A DNA stretch of 64,000 nt from a bacterium (GTDB lineage Bacteria; SZUA-79; Acidulodesulfobacterales; Acidulodesulfobacteraceae), in assembly GCA_021795355.1 (NCBI GenBank), contig JAJYPL010000002.1, forward strand, positions 1-64,000, in the 5' to 3' direction. The notes beneath the pieces are model-generated. The model was not told the origin of the DNA. It ran no database searches and saw nothing but the letters and a program-made list of their open reading frames with translations. The stretch's first letter is position 1; each line of letters opens with the position of its first letter. Below, piece after piece: positions 30,010 to 40,961 of the stretch. Made by a program: the position numbers and the translations under genes.

Positions 30010-32644
30010 GGCAATTTTTATATTTTTTACCGCTGCCGCAGGGGCAGGGTTCGTTTCTTCCTATTTTTTTCGGTTTGACTATCGGTTTTTGTTTTTCTTC
30101 CGACCCTTGATTCATTTCGTTATGCGTCAATACTATGTTGTCGGAAAGCAGTCCTGCACCTTCTATAATATCTTCGGCGTTAATACCGTCTTCAAACTGA
30201 ACCGCGATTATCGAGTTCAGAGCTTCTTCTTTCATTCTAAACTGCATATTTATAAACAAAGAGTATGCTTCTTTTTGATACTCGATAAGAGGATTCACCT
30301 GAGCGTAGCCTCTCAGCCCTATGCCTTCTTTGAGCGCGTCTAAAGAAGTCAAGGCGTCTTTCCATAAACTGTCGACCGCCTGAAGATAAAGAGCTTTCAG
30401 TATATCTAATTTTTGGTCTTCCGGAAAAGACTCAATCTTTGCATCTATATTTTTTTTAATTAAATCCGTAATCGAATTAAAAAACCCGATTCTCGGCATT
30501 TTCTTAAATAAATTTATAAGCGCGGTTTTCTTATCTTCCCCGGATGCGTATCCGGAACTTTCGCCGATAATTCCGGTATTTAAACTCAAATTATTAACGG
30601 CTGCCGCATCGATAGACAGGCTGGCTTTTAATATTTCCAGAAGCCCTTCTATATCCCAATTTTCGCTATGCGTTTTTTCCGGAACGTAGGTTTCAAAATA
30701 GGATTCGAGCAGAGATTCGACGTCAAACGCTATATCTTCTTTTATTTCGGATATATCGCATATCTGGAGTATTCTTTTTCTATACGAATATATAAGCTCC
30801 CTCTGTTTATTCATAACGTTGTCGTAATCTATAAGATTTTTTCTGATATCGAAATTATGGCCTTCGACTTTTTTCTGCGCATTTTCTATCGCCTTGGAAA
30901 TCATGCCGTGTTCAATAGCCTGCCCGTCTCTAAGACCGAGTTTTTCTAAGAACGGCGCAAGTCTTTCGGAACCGAATATTCTCATGAGATCGTCTTCCAA
31001 GGATACGTAAAACCTTGAAGATCCTACATCGCCCTGTCTGCCCGACCTTCCCCTTAGCTGGTTGTCTATACGCCTGGATTCATGTCTTTCCGTTCCTATA
31101 ACGTGAAGACCGCCGAGGTCTTTAACTCCCTCCCCGAGAACTATATCGGTTCCTCTTCCCGCCATATTCGTAGAAATAGTAACGGATTTTTTCTGCCCCG
31201 CATTTGCGATAATCTGCGCTTCTTTAGCATTATTTTTTGCGTTGAGGACGGAATGGGGTATTCCTTTTTTCTTTAAAATGCCGCTAAGCCTTTCCGATTT
31301 TTCTACCGAAACAGTTCCTACGAGAACGGGCTGGCCGGTTTTATATTTTTCCGCAATCTCGTCTGCTACGGCATTAAATTTTTCCGCTTCCGTTGCATAG
31401 ACCAAATCGGCATGGTCTTTTCTCGCCATAGGTTTATTGGTAGGAATAACGACGACGTCTAAGTTGTATATTTTTTTAAACTCTTCGGCTTCGGTATCGG
31501 CGGTTCCCGTCATACCGGCTAATTTATTATACATCCTGAAAAAATTCTGAAAAGTAACGGTAGCAAGCGTCTGATTTTCGCCTTCTACTTTAAGATGCTC
31601 TTTTGCCTCTAACGCCTGATGCAGTCCTTCTCCGTAACGTCTTCCGTTCATAACGCGCCCGGTAAATTCATCGACTATGACCACCTGATTATCCTGAATT
31701 AAATAATCCACGTCGTTGAAATAGCAGGCATGCGCCCTGAGGGACTGATTTACGGCATGCAGTAAATCTAAGTGCCTCGGGTCGTAAATGTTTTTTATTT
31801 TTAAAGCATTTTCTACTTTTTCTATGCCTTCTTCCGTCATTATAGCCGTTTTTAATTTCTCGTCGACGGTAAAATCTTCATCCTTAACGAGTTTGCGTAC
31901 GGCGTTATCGGCTTTATAATATAATTCGGTCGTTTCTTCGGATTCGCCGGAAATAATGAGCGGCGTTCTCGCTTCGTCTATAAGAACGGAATCGACTTCG
32001 TCTATTATGGCGTAATTAAGCTCTCTCTGAACGTAATCTTCTAAGGAGTATTTCATATTATCCCTGAGGTAATCGAAACCGAATTCGTTGTTGGTGCCGT
32101 ATGTTACGTCGCAATTATAAGCTTTTTTCCTTGCTTCGTCGTCCATATCGTTGGTGATAACCCCGACCGAAAGACCCAGCAGATTATATGCCTTGCCCAT
32201 CCACTCGGCGTCTCTTTTGGCAAGATAGTCGTTAACGGTTATAATATGCACGCCTCTTCCGGTCAAGCTGTTTAAATATGCGGGCATAACCGCGACGAGG
32301 GTTTTTCCTTCGCCCGTCGCCATTTCGGCTATTTTTCCGGAATGCAAAACCGCGGCGCCTATCAGCTGAACGTCGAATGCTCTAAGTCCGAGAGCGCGCC
32401 TTATTCCTTCTCTTGCGACCGCAAAAGCTAACGGCATAATTTCTTCGAGCTTCTTATCCTGTTCCGAAGGAGCGAGGTCTTTTAATTCATCTTTTAACTT
32501 AAGCGTAATACCCTTTATTTCATCATCGCCTATACCTGAATATTGAGATTCTAAAGAGTTAATCTTTTCTACTAAAGGCTTTAATCTGGCAATCTCCCTC
32601 TGGTTGCTTGTTCCAAAAATGCTTTTTAATATTTTCATTACCAA
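29993..32644 (-). CDS. secA: Preprotein translocase subunit SecA
   Basis: MATGEGKTLVAVMPAYLN, DEVDSVLIDEARTPLIISG, TNMAGRGTDI, C-terminal Zn motif GRNEPCPCGSGKKYKNCHG. Confidence 0.98.
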   Translation of the reverse strand: MVMKILKSIFGTSNQREIARLKPLVEKINSLESQYSGIGDDEIKGITLKLKDELKDLAPSEQDKKLEEIMPLAFAVAREGIRRALGLRAFDVQLIGAAVLHSGKIAEMATGEGKTLVAVMPAYLNSLTGRGVHIITVNDYLAKRDAEWMGKAYNLLGLSVGVITNDMDDEARKKAYNCDVTYGTNNEFGFDYLRDNMKYSLEDYVQRELNYAIIDEVDSVLIDEARTPLIISGESEETTELYYKADNAVRKLVKDEDFTVDEKLKTAIMTEEGIEKVENALKIKNIYDPRHLDLLHAVNQSLRAHACYFNDVDYLIQDNQVVIVDEFTGRVMNGRRYGEGLHQALEAKEHLKVEGENQTLATVTFQNFFRMYNKLAGMTGTADTEAEEFKKIYNLDVVVIPTNKPMARKDHADLVYATEAEKFNAVADEIAEKYKTGQPVLVGTVSVEKSERLSGILKKKGIPHSVLNAKNNAKEAQIIANAGQKKSVTISTNMAGRGTDIVLGEGVKDLGGLHVIGTERHESRRIDNQLRGRSGRQGDVGSSRFYVSLEDDLMRIFGSERLAPFLEKLGLRDGQAIEHGMISKAIENAQKKVEGHNFDIRKNLIDYDNVMNKQRELIYSYRKRILQICDISEIKEDIAFDVESLLESYFETYVPEKTHSENWDIEGLLEILKASLSIDAAAVNNLSLNTGIIGESSGYASGEDKKTALINLFKKMPRIGFFNSITDLIKKNIDAKIESFPEDQKLDILKALYLQAVDSLWKDALTSLDALKEGIGLRGYAQVNPLIEYQKEAYSLFINMQFRMKEEALNSIIAVQFEDGINAEDIIEGAGLLSDNIVLTHNEMNQGSEEKQKPIVKPKKIGRNEPCPCGSGKKYKNCHGKNE

Positions 32645-32664
32645 AGTAAATGTTCCCCCGTTTT

Positions 32665-34089
32665 TTATTTTCCAGAAACCTGAATATTTTCAAACAATAT
32701 AGAAGGCGAGCCGGCCGAACCGAAAAAACGCAGGTCGTTCGCTATTTTAGATATGCCGTTAAATAACTGCATAATATTTCCGCTTACCGCTATTCCTTTT
32801 ACCGGAAAATCTATTTTCCCGTTTTTAACGAAAAATCCTGCGGCTCCCAGCGAAAACTCCCCTGTATAAGGTTTTGCCATATGAAGACCCATAAGTTCGG
32901 TTATATAAAGTCCTTCTTTTATAGAGCTTATTATATCTAAAATATTAGTTTCGCCGTTTTTTATAAAAAAATTAGTAGAGCCTACGTCCGGCGGAAGGGT
33001 AAACGAACGCCCGGCTGAATTTCCGGAAGACTTTACTCCGTATATTTTTCCGTATCTAACATCGTAAAGATAGGAATTTATAGTGCCGGAGGAGCATAAA
33101 ACTTTTGTTTTCATCTTTACGCCTTCTCTGTCGAACATGTCGGTTAGCGCGCCGCCGTACAAAAGACCGTCGTCTATAATGTCTAATTTGTCGGAAAATA
33201 TTTTCTTGCCTATTTTACCTTCCAATAATGATTTCTTTTTATAAACGCTGTCCGCGTAAAATGACTGTTTCAGTATTCCGAGAATTTCGGAAGACGTATA
33301 GTTGTCAAAAACAACCGGGTAATTTCCGCTTGATACCGTTCTTGCTCCAAGCTGATCAACGCCTTTTTTAGCGGCATTCATAGCGGCTTTTTTAAACTTC
33401 AGGGTGCTGAAACCGTGGGAAAAATCAAAATCAAAGCCGGAACCGGTATCTTCGCCGTTCCGCGATGCAACGGACAAAAATATCTCGTAAAAAGTTTTTA
33501 CGGAAGAAACGTCTATTCCTTTTGAATTACAAAATCTTTTATTGATTAGCGTCTCGGAATAAGACGGCTTATCTACTTTATATATTTTTTTGTCGTATGA
33601 ATAAGCCGTTTCTTCCATCTCAAGCAGTAAAGACTTTTTTTTATCGATATCTATATCTTTGCCGTCTTCGGAATAAACGCCTAATTTTTCCGGAGTATAT
33701 ATATCTTTGCCGCCGTTATAATAGTCTTCTTTTTCCGCAAATTCGGCAAATTCGTCCGCCTCCATATATTTTAAAAGCGAGTAAGCTCCGTCTAAAGCAT
33801 TTAAAATTTTATCGCTCTCTAATCCAAGGCAATAGGAAAAACTCATCTTCTTTTTGTCTAAAAGCCTTATATTTAAGCCGTCGGTTTCCGCATTTACGTA
33901 GTTAGAAATACCGCCGTCCTCCGATTCCATTTTGAGGACTTTTGAATTAAACATATAAAGCTCGAACTCTATGCCTTTATTTTTACAATAATCGCCGGTA
34001 ATTGAAACGGCGGAATCAAAAAGCGGACTTCCGCCTTCGGCGCCGCTCTGCAATTCTCCGTCCGTGATTTTTTTATTTACGTCAGCCAT
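32665..34089 (-). CDS. TldD/PmbA family metallopeptidase
   Basis: C-terminal MGLHMAKPYTGEFSLGAAGFFVKNGK and FPVKGIAVSGN motifs. Confidence 0.85.
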   Translation of the reverse strand: MADVNKKITDGELQSGAEGGSPLFDSAVSITGDYCKNKGIEFELYMFNSKVLKMESEDGGISNYVNAETDGLNIRLLDKKKMSFSYCLGLESDKILNALDGAYSLLKYMEADEFAEFAEKEDYYNGGKDIYTPEKLGVYSEDGKDIDIDKKKSLLLEMEETAYSYDKKIYKVDKPSYSETLINKRFCNSKGIDVSSVKTFYEIFLSVASRNGEDTGSGFDFDFSHGFSTLKFKKAAMNAAKKGVDQLGARTVSSGNYPVVFDNYTSSEILGILKQSFYADSVYKKKSLLEGKIGKKIFSDKLDIIDDGLLYGGALTDMFDREGVKMKTKVLCSSGTINSYLYDVRYGKIYGVKSSGNSAGRSFTLPPDVGSTNFFIKNGETNILDIISSIKEGLYITELMGLHMAKPYTGEFSLGAAGFFVKNGKIDFPVKGIAVSGNIMQLFNGISKIANDLRFFGSAGSPSILFENIQVSGK

Positions 34090-34199
34090 ATATTTATTAT
34101 TTCCCTTATTTTTTTTAACGGTTAATTTGAAATTATGTTTTACCCGACCGTCTTCCGTTAGTTTAATTTTAATATGCGCGGTTATTATTTCACCGGATG

Positions 34200-35009
34200 C
34201 TATTTGTTGTTTATGCGGGATATTATATCCGCGGCGACTTCTTCTATAGATTTATCGGTAATATCTATAATATATGCGTTTAATTTAGCGTATATAGACA
34301 TTGAATGGGCAAGTTCTTTTTCTATAGATTCTTTCGATACGTAATCCTGTGAAAGACCCAGTCCCATCCTTTTCAACCTTTCTTTTCTTAAATTTGAAAT
34401 TCTTCCGGCGTCGGAAATCAAACCGAATATTTTGCTCCTTGGAACTTTAAATACCGTATCGTCTATAATCTGAGAATCTATTATGGGAATATTAGCCGCT
34501 TTAAATCCTCTTTGGGCAAGAAAAAGACAAAGCGGGGTCTTGGACGTTCTAGATATACCCAGTATAAGGGCATCCGCTTCCAAAACTTCGTCTATCCTCT
34601 GTCCGTCGTCGTGTTTAACGGCATATTCCAAGGCATCTATTCTTTTAAAATACTCGTCGTTAACCCTGTGAATTAAACCGGGCTTTCTTTCGGGAGAAAG
34701 ATTAAGGATATTCGCTATAGAATTAAGTACCGGGCCTATTATATCGATACTAACGATGCCTTTTTCCGCAGATTCCTGAAGCATAATATTTCTCAACCCG
34801 TCTTTAACTAAAGTGAAAATAACCAATGCTTTTTTTTCTGCGGCTTCCGTTATTATTTCCCTTAACTTCAATTCCGAATCTATCAATAAGAAACGTTTAA
34901 GGCGAACCTCAGGAATAGAAAACTGCGATATAGCCGCCCTTGCAACTTTTTCCGCGGTTTCGCCGGTAGAATCGGATACTACGAAGACATGAAAATTTTT
35001 ATCGTTCAT
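34200..35009 (-). CDS. Bifunctional kinase/pyrophosphorylase, PPSR/DUF299 family
   Basis: HVFVVSDSTGETAEKVARAAISQF, LGISRTSKTPLCLFLAQRGFKAANIPI. Confidence 0.92.
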   Translation of the reverse strand: MNDKNFHVFVVSDSTGETAEKVARAAISQFSIPEVRLKRFLLIDSELKLREIITEAAEKKALVIFTLVKDGLRNIMLQESAEKGIVSIDIIGPVLNSIANILNLSPERKPGLIHRVNDEYFKRIDALEYAVKHDDGQRIDEVLEADALILGISRTSKTPLCLFLAQRGFKAANIPIIDSQIIDDTVFKVPRSKIFGLISDAGRISNLRKERLKRMGLGLSQDYVSKESIEKELAHSMSIYAKLNAYIIDITDKSIEEVAADIISRINNK

Positions 35010-35043
35010 TGTTCCGCCTAATAAAAAAATATTATAATTTAAT

Positions 35044-35415
35044 TTATATATGGGTTTTTAATCCCATTTTTTTCCATAAAAGCATTCCGCCTTTAAGGTT
35101 GTGAACCTTATTAAACCCGTGCCTTTTGAGCATAGTGCATGCGGAATAGCTCCTGGCGCCGCTGTGGCATACCGCAATTATATCTTTATCTTTATGATTC
35201 TCTAGTTCTTGAATTTTGAGCGGCAAAAGCCTTATGGGAATCAAGCGAGAATTTTCTATATGCCCCAAATTTCCGTTATATTCATTCGGTTCTCTTACGT
35301 CTATTACCAGCGTATTTTTACTTTCTTTATCTTCCGATAATTTTTTAAATGCCTCATCGGGAGTTATCTGGCTGACATCGCCAAACAATCCTTCTCTTTT
35401 AAAAATATTAAACAT
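35044..35415 (-). CDS. Rhodanese-like domain protein
   Basis: VIDVREPNEYNGNLGHIENSRLIPI, IIAVCHSGARSYSACTMLKRHGF. Confidence 0.92.
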   Translation of the reverse strand: MFNIFKREGLFGDVSQITPDEAFKKLSEDKESKNTLVIDVREPNEYNGNLGHIENSRLIPIRLLPLKIQELENHKDKDIIAVCHSGARSYSACTMLKRHGFNKVHNLKGGMLLWKKMGLKTHI

Positions 35416-35482
35416 CTCTTTTTTTATTCCCCCCTTTTATAATTTACGTCCTCATTATTATAATATATAGTTTACGGTTTGT

Positions 35483-36190
35483 CTATATTTTCAACATTAC
35501 GGCTGTTTCGTCGCAATCCGGAAATTTTACGCAGTTTATACAGTCGCTCCATATCTTATGGGGCAGTTCCGACTTGTCTATAACGTTAAAACCGGATTTT
35601 TGAAAAAATTGCGGTTTGTAAGTTAAGGCAAATATATTGGTTATTTTAAAAAATTTAGCCTCTTCTATGCATTTTTTTATAAGTTCCGTCCCGATAAGTT
35701 TCCTTGTATAAGGCCTTTTTACGGCTAACGATCTGATTTCCGCCAGATTTTCCCATACGATGGCAAGCGCGCATGCCCCTATAACTTCAGGTTCGCAGCC
35801 AGAAGAGCCTTTTTCGCTATAATTTCCGTTTAAATTTTCATTGCCGGTTTCGGTTTCGCATTCTATCTCGGCAATATAAAAATCTCTAAGATGAGTATAT
35901 ATATCGCTCATTGAACGCGGAAGCATCTCGCCGGCTTTTGAATATTCCGAAAAAAGTTTATAAAGCGATTTAACGTCGCACATAAGCGCTTTTCTCAGGA
36001 CTACTTTTACGGTTTTAACGCCTTTGCCGGCAACGCCTTCTTTATCTATTTTTTTGTTTTTACCGCGCCCGCCTTTGCTTTTAACGGTTAGGACTTCTTC
36101 CGCTTCGGTCTCCATCTCTATTTCTATTTCGGTAGGATAAAAAATAGCCCCTCCGCCTTTTTCATATCTTTGTCTGCCTGTTTTATACAT
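35483..36190 (-). CDS. GNAT N-acetyltransferase, short N-acetylglutamate-synthase-like
   Basis: LRKALMCDVKSLYKLF, AEIRSLAVKRPYTRKLIGTELIKKCIEEA, C-terminal KIWSDCINCVKFPDCDETAVML; upstream start probably over-extended. Confidence 0.75.
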   Translation of the reverse strand: MYKTGRQRYEKGGGAIFYPTEIEIEMETEAEEVLTVKSKGGRGKNKKIDKEGVAGKGVKTVKVVLRKALMCDVKSLYKLFSEYSKAGEMLPRSMSDIYTHLRDFYIAEIECETETGNENLNGNYSEKGSSGCEPEVIGACALAIVWENLAEIRSLAVKRPYTRKLIGTELIKKCIEEAKFFKITNIFALTYKPQFFQKSGFNVIDKSELPHKIWSDCINCVKFPDCDETAVMLKI

Positions 36191-36200
36191 ATCTTTTTAT

Positions 36201-37907
36201 TTAGAACCGCCCCCTGTTTTTTAAAATTTCCTCGGCATGCATTAAAGCCGCTTCTCCTTTTGAATCGCCCGACAGCATTCTTGCCGTTTCGGTTATTCTC
36301 TCTCTTGCGTTAAGCTCTTTTATTCTCGTATATGTTTTTCCGCTTATTACTTCTTTATAAACAAAAAAATGCCTGTCGGCGAACGAAGATACCTGAGCGA
36401 GGTGCGTTATAAGTATTATCTGATTTGCTTCAGATATAGATTTAAGCGCCGAACCTACAAAATTAGCTACGCCGCCGCCGATTCCGGCATCGATTTCGTC
36501 GAAAATAAAGGTTGCCGTATCTTTTCTTTTATTTAAAATTTTTAAAATACATAAACTTATGCGTGAAAGTTCGCCTCCCGAAGCAACTTTGGAGAGCGCC
36601 CTAGGTTCTTCTCCCGGATTTGCGGAAAACATAAAAATGCAGTCGTCCAATCCGGTTTCCGAAAAACTTTTCTCAGAATCGGTTTTAACTATATTTATTT
36701 TAAAAACAGGTTTAATTTTCAAAAACAACAGTTCTTTTTCTATTTGTTTTTCCAGAATAGATGCGGATTTTATTCTTCTTTCATGCAATTCTTCGGACAC
36801 CCTCAAAAAATTTTCTTTAAGCTTTTCATATTCGCCGTCTATTTCGGAAATTCTTCTTTCAAGCTCCTCAATCCCGCCTAATTCCTGTTTTGCTTCATCG
36901 TATAGATTGAGAAGTTCTTCTAAACCGGAAACGTTATATTTATTTTCTATACCTATAACGGCATCTATTTTAAAGCGTATTTCGTTAAGTTTTTCTTCGT
37001 CGAATTCTAAAGCGGAATACTTTTCTAAAAATAAAAGAATATCTTCCACCTCTATTTTTGCCGTTTCGGCGTTTTTTAAGCCTTCCGTTTTTTTAAAAGC
37101 TGAATCTAATTCCGACAGTTTTGAAAGGTTGGAAATTAATAAAGCCAGATGCTTTAAAATCCCGTATTCATCGCCGTCTATTAAATCTATGGAGTTTAAA
37201 ATAAGTTCTTTTATAACGTTGGCGTTTTCTAACTTTTTCAGTTCTTGTTTTAAAATTTCTTCTTCGTCTGCGGATTTAATATTTAAATTTTCGACGTCGT
37301 TTACTATGTAAGAATTTAAGGTTTTTATGCGCGATATGCCGTCTATTTTTTTTGTTATTTCTTCTTTTTCCGATAATATTTTTTTGATTTCGTTATAAAT
37401 CTTCTTAGTTTCTTTCAGCAAAGTTTCGCTGCCGGAGAAATCGTCCAAAAAAGCAAGCTGGCTTGCAGGGTCTATTAAAAATCTCCTGTCGTTCTGCCCG
37501 AATATTTTTAACAAATTTTCGCCGAATTTTTCTATCAAGTTTTTATTTATCGGCTCGCCGTTTATAAAATATCTGCTTTTACCGCTTTCCGTAAGCGCCC
37601 TTTTAAGGTTCAAATCGTCGGAACTTTCTAAGTCTATTAATCCTTCAACGTCTGATTCCGCAAATATCCCCTTTAAACCGTCCTTTACGGACGCGTTTAA
37701 ACCGAATACCGCCGTAACGTAACCTTCTTTTTCTCCAGTCCTTATAACGTCCAATCCTTTAGTTTTACCGAACAAAAAATTCAGGGATTCGATTATTATG
37801 CTTTTTCCGGCTCCGGTTTCTCCGCTCAGCACGTTAAGGCCGCTGCAAAAATCTATTTCTAAAAAATCTATAGTGGCAAAATTTTTTATTTTTATAGTTT
37901 TTAACAA
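36201..37907 (-). CDS. recN: DNA repair protein RecN
   Basis: LSGETGAGKSIIIESLNFLFG, SGKSRYFINGEPI, ASGGELSRISLCILKIL, FDEIDAGIGGGVA. Confidence 0.96.
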   Translation of the reverse strand: MLKTIKIKNFATIDFLEIDFCSGLNVLSGETGAGKSIIIESLNFLFGKTKGLDVIRTGEKEGYVTAVFGLNASVKDGLKGIFAESDVEGLIDLESSDDLNLKRALTESGKSRYFINGEPINKNLIEKFGENLLKIFGQNDRRFLIDPASQLAFLDDFSGSETLLKETKKIYNEIKKILSEKEEITKKIDGISRIKTLNSYIVNDVENLNIKSADEEEILKQELKKLENANVIKELILNSIDLIDGDEYGILKHLALLISNLSKLSELDSAFKKTEGLKNAETAKIEVEDILLFLEKYSALEFDEEKLNEIRFKIDAVIGIENKYNVSGLEELLNLYDEAKQELGGIEELERRISEIDGEYEKLKENFLRVSEELHERRIKSASILEKQIEKELLFLKIKPVFKINIVKTDSEKSFSETGLDDCIFMFSANPGEEPRALSKVASGGELSRISLCILKILNKRKDTATFIFDEIDAGIGGGVANFVGSALKSISEANQIILITHLAQVSSFADRHFFVYKEVISGKTYTRIKELNARERITETARMLSGDSKGEAALMHAEEILKNRGRF

Positions 37908-37933
37908 TTTTTTAAACCCTATTCAAATTTGTA

Positions 37934-37962
37934 ACGGCGTCAGAATTGAATTCTGACGCCGT
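37934..37962. repeat. 29-bp perfect palindromic intergenic element (family 2)
   Basis: ACGGCGTCAGAATTgAATTCTGACGCCGT; flanks TCAAATTTGTA.../...AT. Confidence 0.85.
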
Positions 37963-37971
37963 ATCTATAGA

Positions 37972-38826
37972 TCACCAGTTTAATTTTGTCCTTAATATAT
38001 TCCAGTAATCGTTATCTAATGCCGAAGAAAGGTAAACCTTAGAAGGATGTTTTTTAATTATTATCTCGTCGTCGTTATTAAGTTTTAAACCGTCTCTTCC
38101 GTCGGCGGAAATAAAAATATTTCTTTCCTGCGGCATAATTATTATTTTAAGTTCACAAGGATTTATTATTATAGGCCTGTTAGAGAGCGTATGGGGACAT
38201 ATAGGGGTTATAATAAAAGCGTTCATGTCCGGCTGTACTATAGGTCCTCCTGCAGACAAAGAATACGCGGTAGAACCTGTAGGAGTGGCGATAATAAGTC
38301 CGTCTGCCCTGTAATCGTTTAATCTTAAACCGTTTACTAAAACGGTTAAATTAATAACCCTGGCATGAATACTTTTTTCTCTTGCGATAGCCGCTTCGTT
38401 TAACGCGACTAATTTTTCGATAGATTTGCCTTTCCTGAATACTTCGATGTCGATAGCCATTCTCGGTATAAATTCTAAAGTTCCGTCTAAAAATCTTTCT
38501 ATAGCGTCTTTCTTTTTTCTCTCAGGAACTTCTACCAAGAAACCAAGCGTGCCGAAATCTATTCCTATAACCGGTACTTCGGAAAGTTTAGGAAAAATCT
38601 TTCCAAGCGTAATTAAAAGAGTTCCGTCTCCTCCGCAGACTACTACAAGTCCGACATTTTTAGTGTCGGAACTTTTAATATCCATACTGGGCTTAACTGT
38701 CGCTTCTATGCCGTTCTTTTTAAAAAGTCCGCATACATATTCTGCGGACTTTAACGCGGCTTCGGCGTCTTTTTTGTAAGAGACCAGAACCCTCTTAATA
38801 TTTTTATTGAAATCGGATGAAAACAT
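37972..38826 (-). CDS. nadK: NAD kinase
   Basis: VVVCGGDGTLLITLGKI, GIDFGTLGFLVEV, DGLIIATPTGSTAYSLSAGGPIV. Confidence 0.96.
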   Translation of the reverse strand: MFSSDFNKNIKRVLVSYKKDAEAALKSAEYVCGLFKKNGIEATVKPSMDIKSSDTKNVGLVVVCGGDGTLLITLGKIFPKLSEVPVIGIDFGTLGFLVEVPERKKKDAIERFLDGTLEFIPRMAIDIEVFRKGKSIEKLVALNEAAIAREKSIHARVINLTVLVNGLRLNDYRADGLIIATPTGSTAYSLSAGGPIVQPDMNAFIITPICPHTLSNRPIIINPCELKIIIMPQERNIFISADGRDGLKLNNDDEIIIKKHPSKVYLSSALDNDYWNILRTKLNW

Positions 38827-38841
38827 TAAATTATCGTGATA

Positions 38842-40776
38842 CTAATGCTTATGAAGAGCTTTCGTTTCATTGAGCAATCCGCCTTCTTTTATTATTTTAA
38901 CCTGCCTGTCGGTTAAATTATACTTAAACTTATATTCGGCGTTTTCCCGGCTTTTATTTATAAAAGTAACCGGTTTACGCTCGTTTAATTCTTTTAAAAT
39001 ATTCGGAGCGATAAGTTCGTCTCCCTGTTTTATTTTATCATAATCGGCAGGGTTTTCAAATATAAGGGGCAATATCCCGAAATTTATCAGATTTGCAAAA
39101 TGTATTCTGGCAAAAGATTTGGCTATTACGGATTTAACTCCAAGATACATAGGCGCAAGCGCCGCATGCTCCCTGCTCGAACCCTGTCCGTAATTTTCGC
39201 CGCCTATTACGAAACCGCCTTTCTCCTTTAAGGCTCTTTCCGAAAAAGCCGGGTCCACCGTTTCAAATACATATTTAGATATCGCCGGTATATTTGAGCG
39301 AAGCGGAAGAATTTTAGAACCTGCCGGCATTATATGGTCGGTGGTTATATTATCTCCCACCTTGAGAAGAACCTTTCCCGACATGGATTCCGCAAGTTTC
39401 TGCTGAACGGGAAGGGGCTGAATATTCGGTCCCCTGTAAACTTCGACCTCTTCCGGCTTAGTCGAAGGCTGAAGTATCATTGAATCGTCTATATCGAATT
39501 TTTCCGGCATTTTAATTTCAGGAGCCTTTCCAAGAGTTCTCGGGTCGGTAATATAGCCGGTAAGAGCCGAAGCAGCCGCAGTCTGCGGCGAAACAAGATA
39601 AATTTTTGCATCCTTAGTTCCGCTTCTGCCTTCGAAATTACGGTTAAAAGTCCTTAAAGAAACTGCGCCGGAACGCGGAGCCTGCCCCATGCCTATGCAT
39701 GGTCCGCAAGTCGATTCCAGTATCCTCGCTCCTGAAGCTATCAAATCCGCAAGAGCTCCGTTTTTTGCAATCATCTCAAAGACCTGCTTGGAGCCGGGTG
39801 AAATAACAAGACTGACGTCCGGATGCACTTTTTTGCCTTTCAGTATGCCGGCTACGGTCATTAAGTCGGCATAAGACGAATTAGTGCAGCTTCCTATGGC
39901 GGATTGATCCGCCTTTACGTCTTTTAATTCGCTTACTTTTACTACCTGGTCCGGCATGTGCGGTTTTGCCGCAAGCGGTTCAAGAGAATTTAAATCAATT
40001 TCTATAACCTCGTCGTAAACGGCATCTTCGTCTGCGGAAAGAGGCGTATAATCCTGAATTCTTCCTTCGGCTTTTAAAAATTCCATAGTCTTTTCGTCGC
40101 TTGGAAAAACGGATGTAGTCGCTCCGAGTTCGGCGCCCATATTAGTAATAACGGCTCTTTCCGGAACGCTCAGCGTTTTTACGCCTTCGCCTCCGTATTC
40201 AAAAATTCTGCCTACGCCGCCTTTAACGGTCAGCCTTCTTAAAAGCTCTAAAATAACGTCTTTTGCCGAAACCCAATCCTGCAGTTTTCCGGAAAGCTTA
40301 ACTAGAACGACTTTGGGAACGTTCATATAAAACGCTCCGCCGCCCATTGCAACGGCAACGTCGAGTCCGCCTGCGCCTATAGCTATCATTCCTACTCCTC
40401 CGGCAGTCGGCGTATGGCTGTCGGAACCTAGAAGCGTCTTTCCCGGAATACCGAATCTTTCCAAATTAACCTGATGACATATTCCGTTTCCGGCTTTAGA
40501 ATAAAATATTCCGTATTTTGCCGCTATCGTCTGCAAAAACCTGTGATCGTCGGCATTTTCAAAACCGGTTTGAAGAGTGTTATGGTCTATATAGCTGACC
40601 GACAAATCGGTTTTTACCCTAGGCACGCCTATTGCTTCAAACTGCAGATATGCCATAGTTCCGGTAGCGTCCTGCGTAAGCGTCCTGTCGATTTTTAACG
40701 CAATTTCTTCTCCCTGTTTCAAATTTCCGCCGGCAAGATGCGAGCCTAAAATTTTGTAAGTTAAACTCTGTCCCAT
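38842..40776 (-). CDS. Aconitate hydratase (about 640-aa type)
   Basis: LLGSDSHTPTAGGVGMIAIGAGGLDVA, IGSCTNSSYADL, ESTCGPCIGMGQAP, GENYGQGSSREHAALAP. Confidence 0.93.
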   Translation of the reverse strand: MGQSLTYKILGSHLAGGNLKQGEEIALKIDRTLTQDATGTMAYLQFEAIGVPRVKTDLSVSYIDHNTLQTGFENADDHRFLQTIAAKYGIFYSKAGNGICHQVNLERFGIPGKTLLGSDSHTPTAGGVGMIAIGAGGLDVAVAMGGGAFYMNVPKVVLVKLSGKLQDWVSAKDVILELLRRLTVKGGVGRIFEYGGEGVKTLSVPERAVITNMGAELGATTSVFPSDEKTMEFLKAEGRIQDYTPLSADEDAVYDEVIEIDLNSLEPLAAKPHMPDQVVKVSELKDVKADQSAIGSCTNSSYADLMTVAGILKGKKVHPDVSLVISPGSKQVFEMIAKNGALADLIASGARILESTCGPCIGMGQAPRSGAVSLRTFNRNFEGRSGTKDAKIYLVSPQTAAASALTGYITDPRTLGKAPEIKMPEKFDIDDSMILQPSTKPEEVEVYRGPNIQPLPVQQKLAESMSGKVLLKVGDNITTDHIMPAGSKILPLRSNIPAISKYVFETVDPAFSERALKEKGGFVIGGENYGQGSSREHAALAPMYLGVKSVIAKSFARIHFANLINFGILPLIFENPADYDKIKQGDELIAPNILKELNERKPVTFINKSRENAEYKFKYNLTDRQVKIIKEGGLLNETKALHKH

Positions 40777-40905
40777 AAATTAAATTTCTCCCGATTTATA
40801 TTATTTATATTAATTTTTAATTGAATAATTTTAATATATTTTTTTAATAAAGTAAAATGATAATAAAGCCTTATAATCCGGCAGATATTAAATGCGTTTA
40901 CTATT

Positions 40906-40926
40906 TAAAAAAACGGCGAAGCCGTC
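40906..40926 (-). terminator. Rho-independent terminator downstream of glgA
   Basis: Minus strand GACGGCTTCGCCGTTTTTTT. Confidence 0.8.
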
Positions 40927-40961
40927 TTTATCGGAGGGGGATAAACAGCGTAAATAAAATA

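Noticed and set aside
35983-36190. Charged N-terminal extension of the GNAT protein (MYKTGRQRYEKGGGAIFYPTEIEIEMETEAEE...) as a new domain
   Set aside because: More likely an over-extended start; conserved GNAT homology begins near VKTVKVVLRKALMCDV.
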